In this document: positions 60,918 through 64,000 of the stretch, piece by piece | How the letters are laid out: each line of letters begins with the position of its first letter | Position numbering within the stretch: position 1 is the first letter of the stretch | NCBI GenBank assembly: GCA_023663385.1 | Contig: JAMPHO010000001.1 | Coordinates: forward strand, 980,881-1,044,880 | From: Alistipes timonensis | Lineage (GTDB): Bacteria > Bacteroidota > Bacteroidia > Bacteroidales > Muribaculaceae | Length of the DNA: 64,000 nucleotides | Direction: 5' to 3' | The notes under the pieces: model-generated | Databases searched by the model: none | What the model was told of the DNA's origin: nothing | What the model saw: the letters and a program-made list of their open reading frames with translations, nothing else | Program-made: the position numbers and the translations under genes

Positions 60918-61403
60918 ATGAATTTAAAATCAATAGAAATTAATTCCAGGCCACGCAACCAAAGCGAAATACTCGTAAGATGGGAATCAGGAGAAATAAC
61001 TAAACTCCTGTTCAACAGCCAGTTTCCGCTCGCTGCTGAGGACAGTTACAAACAAGCTATCATAAGCCTAATGGCCTCAAAGACTGATATTTCATCATTT
61101 GATGAATTATTTGGACTATTCTCATGGTGGTTTACCCGCCACAATCTGCCTATGCCGCTAATGGTCGTCACTTTTTACGATGGTGAGAGGGAGCGAATTG
61201 GCGCACGAATTAAATCGCTCCGAGAGCAACAAAATATGGAGGCAAAGCAACTATCACAACTCACAGGAATTGATGCAGCCAATATCTCCCGTATAGAACA
61301 AGGCAAAACTTCAGCAGGTTTAGACACACTTGTCAAAATCGCTAATGCCCTTGGATACACCTTAGATTTTGTTAAACCCGATAAAACAAACAACTATGAC
61401 TGA
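60918..61403 (+). CDS. XRE-family regulator with unusual N-terminal domain
   Basis: A 161-residue protein. Residues 95-152 are a helix-turn-helix of the XRE/Cro type (RIKSLREQQNMEAKQL, then GIDAANISRIEQGKTSAG). The N-terminal 90 residues (WESGEITKLLFNSQF, FGLFSWWFTRHNLP) are not recognised and may sense a ligand or a partner protein. AT-rich compared with the neighbours. It overlaps the next small gene by eight bases. The arrangement (small regulator, overlapping small gene, operator at its own promoter) resembles toxin-antitoxin or phage-derived modules but no toxin motif is visible. Confidence 0.75.
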   Translation: MNLKSIEINSRPRNQSEILVRWESGEITKLLFNSQFPLAAEDSYKQAIISLMASKTDISSFDELFGLFSWWFTRHNLPMPLMVVTFYDGERERIGARIKSLREQQNMEAKQLSQLTGIDAANISRIEQGKTSAGLDTLVKIANALGYTLDFVKPDKTNNYD

Positions 61404-61626
61404 AATCAAAATTGGGACCACTCACGACAACCTGCGTAACCTCAAATCGCTTTCCGAAAGCAACGCAAAAGACCTATGCTCATCCATCGTTTTAGCCGTC
61501 GGCGAAACTAAAGAAATCAGCTTCTGGACAAGTGACTATTCAGAACTAATCGCCGTCGCAAAATTCGAAAAGGCATCAGATGGGAAAATATCATACTCAA
61601 TGGATTACTCCCAGGCAACGCTGTAA
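61396..61626 (+). CDS. Small hypothetical protein
   Basis: A 76-residue protein beginning MTEIKIGTTHDNLRN and ending MDYSQATL. The ATG at 61396 overlaps the end of the XRE gene by eight bases, so it is probably coupled to it. It reads as two helices followed by three strands (ISFWTSDYSELIAVAKF). No domain recognised. Confidence 0.55.
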   Translation: MTEIKIGTTHDNLRNLKSLSESNAKDLCSSIVLAVGETKEISFWTSDYSELIAVAKFEKASDGKISYSMDYSQATL

Positions 61627-61628
61627 AA

Positions 61629-61670
61629 GTTGCGGCATACGCAACCTGCTAACACATATGGACGTTAGCA
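61629..61670. repeat. Two adjacent inverted repeats
   Basis: GTTGCG-5-CGCAAC (61629-61645) is followed by TGCTAAC-10-GTTAGCA (61647-61670). Both stems are perfect. They lie just past the stop of the small gene and may end its message, although no T-run follows. Confidence 0.5.
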
Positions 61671-61713
61671 TCAACTGCTCCTAAGTGCAATCCGAAACTA
61701 AATAACACCTACA

Positions 61714-62085
61714 ATGAGACATTTGTTAATTGCCTTATTAGCGTTCGCATCTGCTTTCGGCACAGTTTATGCCAATAAGCGATTCGTAGAAATGGAATAT
61801 CACAAGAACCGAATCAAACTGGATGACGGAACCAACAATAAACCGCAGGTACTCAAAGACGAAACAGGCACAGAGCTCAAATTCAAGTCACTCGTCGGCG
61901 CTCTCAACTATATGACACTCCAAGGGTGGGAGTTAGTCGATACGAAATCCGTCACATCAGGAAGCGGACACGTAGGCGCCTACGGCGGTTCCAGCTCCAC
62001 AGGCACGAAAGTATATTATATTTTTCAAAAGGAAACGGCCGACACGGAGCTTTCAGAAATCGTAAACAAAAGTTTTAAGGACTAA
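61714..62085 (+). CDS. Small secreted protein, DUF4177-like
   Basis: A 123-residue protein with a signal peptide (MRHLLIALLAFASAFGTVYA). The mature part contains ALNYMTLQGWELVDT and VYYIFQKE, the pattern of DUF4177-type small proteins (a GWELV helix-strand followed by a final strand). A Gly/Ser-rich loop lies between. Probably periplasmic. Function unknown. AT-rich like its neighbours. Confidence 0.6.
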   Translation: MRHLLIALLAFASAFGTVYANKRFVEMEYHKNRIKLDDGTNNKPQVLKDETGTELKFKSLVGALNYMTLQGWELVDTKSVTSGSGHVGAYGGSSSTGTKVYYIFQKETADTELSEIVNKSFKD

Positions 62086-62172
62086 CATTGGCTCAAACCT
62101 AACGGAATGCGAATTTGTATTTAGCGCTTAAAGAGTCGCCACAATTTTGCACACAAAATAATTAGCGAAATG

Positions 62173-62204
62173 TTTGGCTGTTCGGGAAAATAGGCGTACC
62201 TTTG
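62173..62204 (+). promoter_or_regulatory. Promoter of rpsP
   Basis: TTTG (62173-62176), 20 bases, TACCTTTG (62197-62204). Close to consensus. Transcription would begin near 62210, giving a leader of about 35 bases. Confidence 0.75.
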
Positions 62205-62244
62205 CGGTCGCAAACAATACAAAACCACTTTTTAATAACAATTA

Positions 62245-62802
62245 ATGGCTACAAAAATCAGATTACAGCGCCATGGTCGTAAGAACTATGCGTTTTATCC
62301 TATTGTAATCGCCGATAGCAGGGCACCACGAGATGGTAGATTTATTGAAAGGATAGGTTCCTATAATCCGAACACTAATCCTGCTACAATCACTCTTAAT
62401 TTCGAACGGGCTTTGTATTGGGTAAATGTGGGCGCCCAGCCCACCGACACCGTCCGCTCCATCCTCTCCAACGAGGGTGTGCTCCTGATGAAGCACCTCC
62501 AGGGCGGCGTAAAGAAAGGCGCGTTTGACGAAGCCGAGGCTCAGCGCCGCTTCGACGCATGGAAGGCTGAAAAGCAGAAGAGCGTCGACGCCATGAAGAC
62601 CTCCATGGCTACCAAGAAGGAACTCGCCGCCAAGGAACGTCTCGAAGCCGAAAAGGCTAAGAACGCCGCCAAGGCCGAAGAGGTAGCGAAGAAGAAAGCC
62701 GAACTCGCAGCTGCCAAGGCTGCCGAAGAGGCCGCCGCTGCCGCCGCAGAAGCTCCCGCTGAGGAAGCTCCCGCTGCCGAAGAGGCTCCCGCCGCTGAAT
62801 AA
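62245..62802 (+). CDS. rpsP: 30S ribosomal protein S16
   Basis: A 185-residue S16, a structural protein of the small ribosomal subunit. The conserved core covers about 1-85 ([20 protein letters not shown], then [15 protein letters not shown]). The C-terminal 90 residues are an Ala, Glu and Lys-rich extension usual in Bacteroidales. Codon use changes sharply near base 62430: the first 62 codons use AGA, AGG, CGA, CGG, TTA, CCT, CCA, ACT and ATA, and the rest almost only GC-ending codons typical of this genome. The gene thus looks mosaic, joined to the AT-rich cluster upstream. Confidence 0.94.
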   Translation: MATKIRLQRHGRKNYAFYPIVIADSRAPRDGRFIERIGSYNPNTNPATITLNFERALYWVNVGAQPTDTVRSILSNEGVLLMKHLQGGVKKGAFDEAEAQRRFDAWKAEKQKSVDAMKTSMATKKELAAKERLEAEKAKNAAKAEEVAKKKAELAAAKAAEEAAAAAAEAPAEEAPAAEEAPAAE

Positions 62803-62850
62803 GCGACACCTTCAAGGCCGACGCGGCTCCGATTCCGCAACGGAAACCAT

Positions 62851-62890
62851 AACAGCCCCGACCGCTCACGCGGCCGGGGCTGTTTCTTTT
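62851..62890 (+). terminator. Terminator of rpsP
   Basis: AACAGCCCCG (62851-62860) pairs with CGGGGCTGTT (62875-62884), with inner CCG/CGG pairs, followed by TCTTTT. Confidence 0.82.
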
Positions 62891-63074
62891 CGCATACCGC
62901 CGACAGTCCGCATTTGAAAATCCGCAAACGCGGACTTATCTTTCTGGCAACTAATTCGCTGCAAAGATGCGTTAACTCAGCAAAATAGAATTTAGCGGTG
63001 AACTTTGGTTTGCGCGGCGCTCGAACACCTCGGCTCGGCTGCAGATCGCTCGGGACAAGTCGAGGGATAAAGCT

Positions 63075-63112
63075 GCGGCCCCGCCGTCACCATATGGGTG
63101 AGGCGGGGCCGC
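63075..63112 (-). terminator. Terminator of efp
   Basis: GCGGCCCCGCC (63075-63085) pairs perfectly with GGCGGGGCCGC (63102-63112), with inner CACC/GGTG pairs. It lies 30 bases past the efp stop on the minus strand. Only a weak T-rich segment follows. Confidence 0.7.
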
Positions 63113-63141
63113 GATGGTCTTAACGTATCCTTTGCGGAAGC

Positions 63142-63705
63142 TTACTTCATACGTTCGAGGTAAGCGCCGTTGCGGGTGTCGACACGCACCTTGTCGCCGA
63201 TGTTGCAGAAGAGGGGCACGCGGATTTCGGCGCCGGTCTCAACGGTGGCGGGCTTGAGGGTGTTGGTGGCGGTGTCACCCTTGATGCCCGGCTCGGTGTA
63301 GGTGATTTCGAGAACCACGTTGGCGGGGAGCTCGCAGGTGAGGATGGTTTCTGACTCAGCGTGAACCATAGCCTCGACAATGTCGCCCTCTTTGAGGAAC
63401 TGCACGCCTTCGATGCTCTCGCCGGGGAGGGCGATCTGCTCGAAAGTCTCGGTGTGCATGAAGTTGTAGCCCATATCGTCCTTGTAGAGGTACTGGTAGG
63501 GGCGGCGCTCGATGCGCACCTCGTTGATCTTCACGCCGGAGTTCCAGGTCTTGTCGAGGATGCGGCCGGTCTTGACATTGCGGAGCTTGGTGCGGACGAA
63601 GGCGGGGCCTTTGCCGGGCTTAACGTGGAGGAATTCCACGATGAAGAAGTAGTTGCCGTCGATGTCGAGGCACATGCCGTTCTTGAAGTCAGCTGTTGTT
63701 GCCAT
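63142..63705 (-). CDS. efp: Elongation factor P
   Basis: A 187-residue three-domain EF-P that relieves ribosome stalling at polyproline. The tip of domain I reads [13 protein letters not shown], with Lys32 at the site that is modified in many bacteria; the modification enzyme cannot be told from this window. Domain III ends [18 protein letters not shown], a standard terminus. Note that SprA at 30.6 kb contains a run of five prolines, a typical EF-P-dependent site. Confidence 0.95.
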   Translation of the reverse strand: MATTADFKNGMCLDIDGNYFFIVEFLHVKPGKGPAFVRTKLRNVKTGRILDKTWNSGVKINEVRIERRPYQYLYKDDMGYNFMHTETFEQIALPGESIEGVQFLKEGDIVEAMVHAESETILTCELPANVVLEITYTEPGIKGDTATNTLKPATVETGAEIRVPLFCNIGDKVRVDTRNGAYLERMK

Positions 63706-64000
63706 AAATTCGTTCTATATGAGTATATGTGTTGGTTTCAATGGAGTCGCGCGCATTGCGCGACCGCGAAGTTAGGAATTTTCCGCCAAACGGCAAAACC
63801 GCCGTCGACCACCGACATAGGAAGAGCGCCGATTACCCCTTATTTTTTTGAACAGATTGATAATTTGGATTGGTAATGTTGCGGATTTAGCGTAAATTTG
63901 CAATTTAGAAACTGTTTGAAATTTTTTCCGATAGATTTTGAGAGTTGTTTTGAGATGATTTTTTCAATTTGAAGAGGGAGCGATGCGGGCATCGTGACCG
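63706..64000. other. Intergenic region at the right edge
   Basis: No gene seen. The left part is the efp upstream region. The right part carries a rightward promoter (63869-63900) and an AT-rich, T-run-containing leader that ends in a short hairpin, CGATGC-GG-GCATCG at 63981-63994. The gene it serves lies beyond the window. Confidence 0.5.
63869..63900 (+). promoter_or_regulatory. Putative rightward promoter leaving the window
   Basis: ATTG (63869-63872), 20 bases, TAAATTTG (63893-63900). It fits the Bacteroidetes consensus. At least 95 bases of leader follow inside the window. Confidence 0.5.

Larger units (their letters stand above)
62803..63141. other. Intergenic region between rpsP and efp
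   Basis: No gene seen. It contains the rpsP terminator (62851-62890) and the efp terminator (63075-63112). Between them lies about 180 bases of moderate GC, with TGAACTTTG at 63000-63008 resembling a -7 element; nothing downstream is long enough to be its gene. Confidence 0.45.

Noticed and set aside
61647..61670. Integron attC-like site
   Set aside because: The AAC/GTT ends resemble attC arms but are only 24 bases apart with no inner L boxes, and there is no integrase or cassette array.
1..64000. CRISPR array, intact insertion sequence, replication origin or rRNA operon
   Set aside because: No regularly spaced repeats, no transposase-like frame with terminal repeats, no DnaA-box cluster and no rRNA sequence were seen.

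Overview
The window looks like chromosomal DNA of a Bacteroidales bacterium, most likely a GC-rich member of the Muribaculaceae. Supporting points are a full-length SprA (type IX secretion translocon), a HmuRSTUV-type heme locus, an alanine/glutamate-extended ribosomal protein S16, a catalytically degenerate EF-G paralog, and repeated promoters of the Bacteroidetes type (TTTG or ATTG, about 19-21 bases, TAnnTTTG) with no strong Shine-Dalgarno sites. The family assignment is an inference from gene content and base composition.

Layout. 0.4-8.8 kb (minus): heme-acquisition operon running calycin-like lipoprotein, TonB receptor (hmuR), membrane-anchored CobN-like chelatase (hmuS), polytopic membrane protein (hmuT), ExbB/TolQ-like protein (hmuU) and DUF2149 protein (hmuV), mostly joined by ATGA overlaps. 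9.0-10.0 kb (plus, divergent): a regulator with a hemerythrin-like domain and a LuxR-type HTH. 10.25-10.53 kb: tRNA-Glu(CTC) and tRNA-Thr(CGT), followed by an AT-rich accessory stretch to about 13.3 kb with unrecognised genes. 13.4-18.2 kb: lon and, divergently, a second EF-G. 18.3-20.6 kb: glycosyltransferase, phosphoribosyltransferase and HAD phosphatase. 20.6-25.9 kb: a DUF1349 protein divergent from a LuxR regulator with an 18-bp palindrome between them, a lipoprotein, and a GH3 glycosidase carrying a CBM6-like insertion. 26.1-38.1 kb (plus): a tight run of tsaC, sugar transferase, ClC channel, ruvA and the 7.5-kb sprA. 38.2-41.6 kb (minus): DUF389 protein, aspartate kinase and an FtsE-like ATPase. 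41.9-49.3 kb (plus): tig, clpP, clpX, recQ, ndh. 49.3-51.0 kb (minus): metallo-hydrolase, rsmG, DUF695. 51.2-54.2 kb: a secreted repeat protein with a C-terminal sorting-like tail. 54.3-60.7 kb (minus): a large AlbA_2 protein, an FAD dehydrogenase and a MATE transporter. 60.9-62.1 kb: a small AT-rich cluster with an XRE regulator. 62.2-63.7 kb: rpsP and efp.

How the genes may work together. The hmu operon resembles a complete uptake and metal-extraction route for heme, with a divergent regulator whose sensor resembles iron-binding hemerythrins. Lon, trigger factor and ClpXP form a proteostasis set. SprA provides the outer-membrane exit of type IX secretion, and two secreted proteins here end in tails that resemble type IX signals. 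The most interesting signals are the heme operon plus its regulator, the GTPase-motif-deficient EF-G, the abrupt codon-usage switch inside rpsP next to an AT-rich cluster, the multi-domain AlbA_2 protein, and two palindromic operator candidates. No CRISPR array, intact insertion sequence, integrase or origin was recognised. All calls come from reading the sequence; no database search was run.
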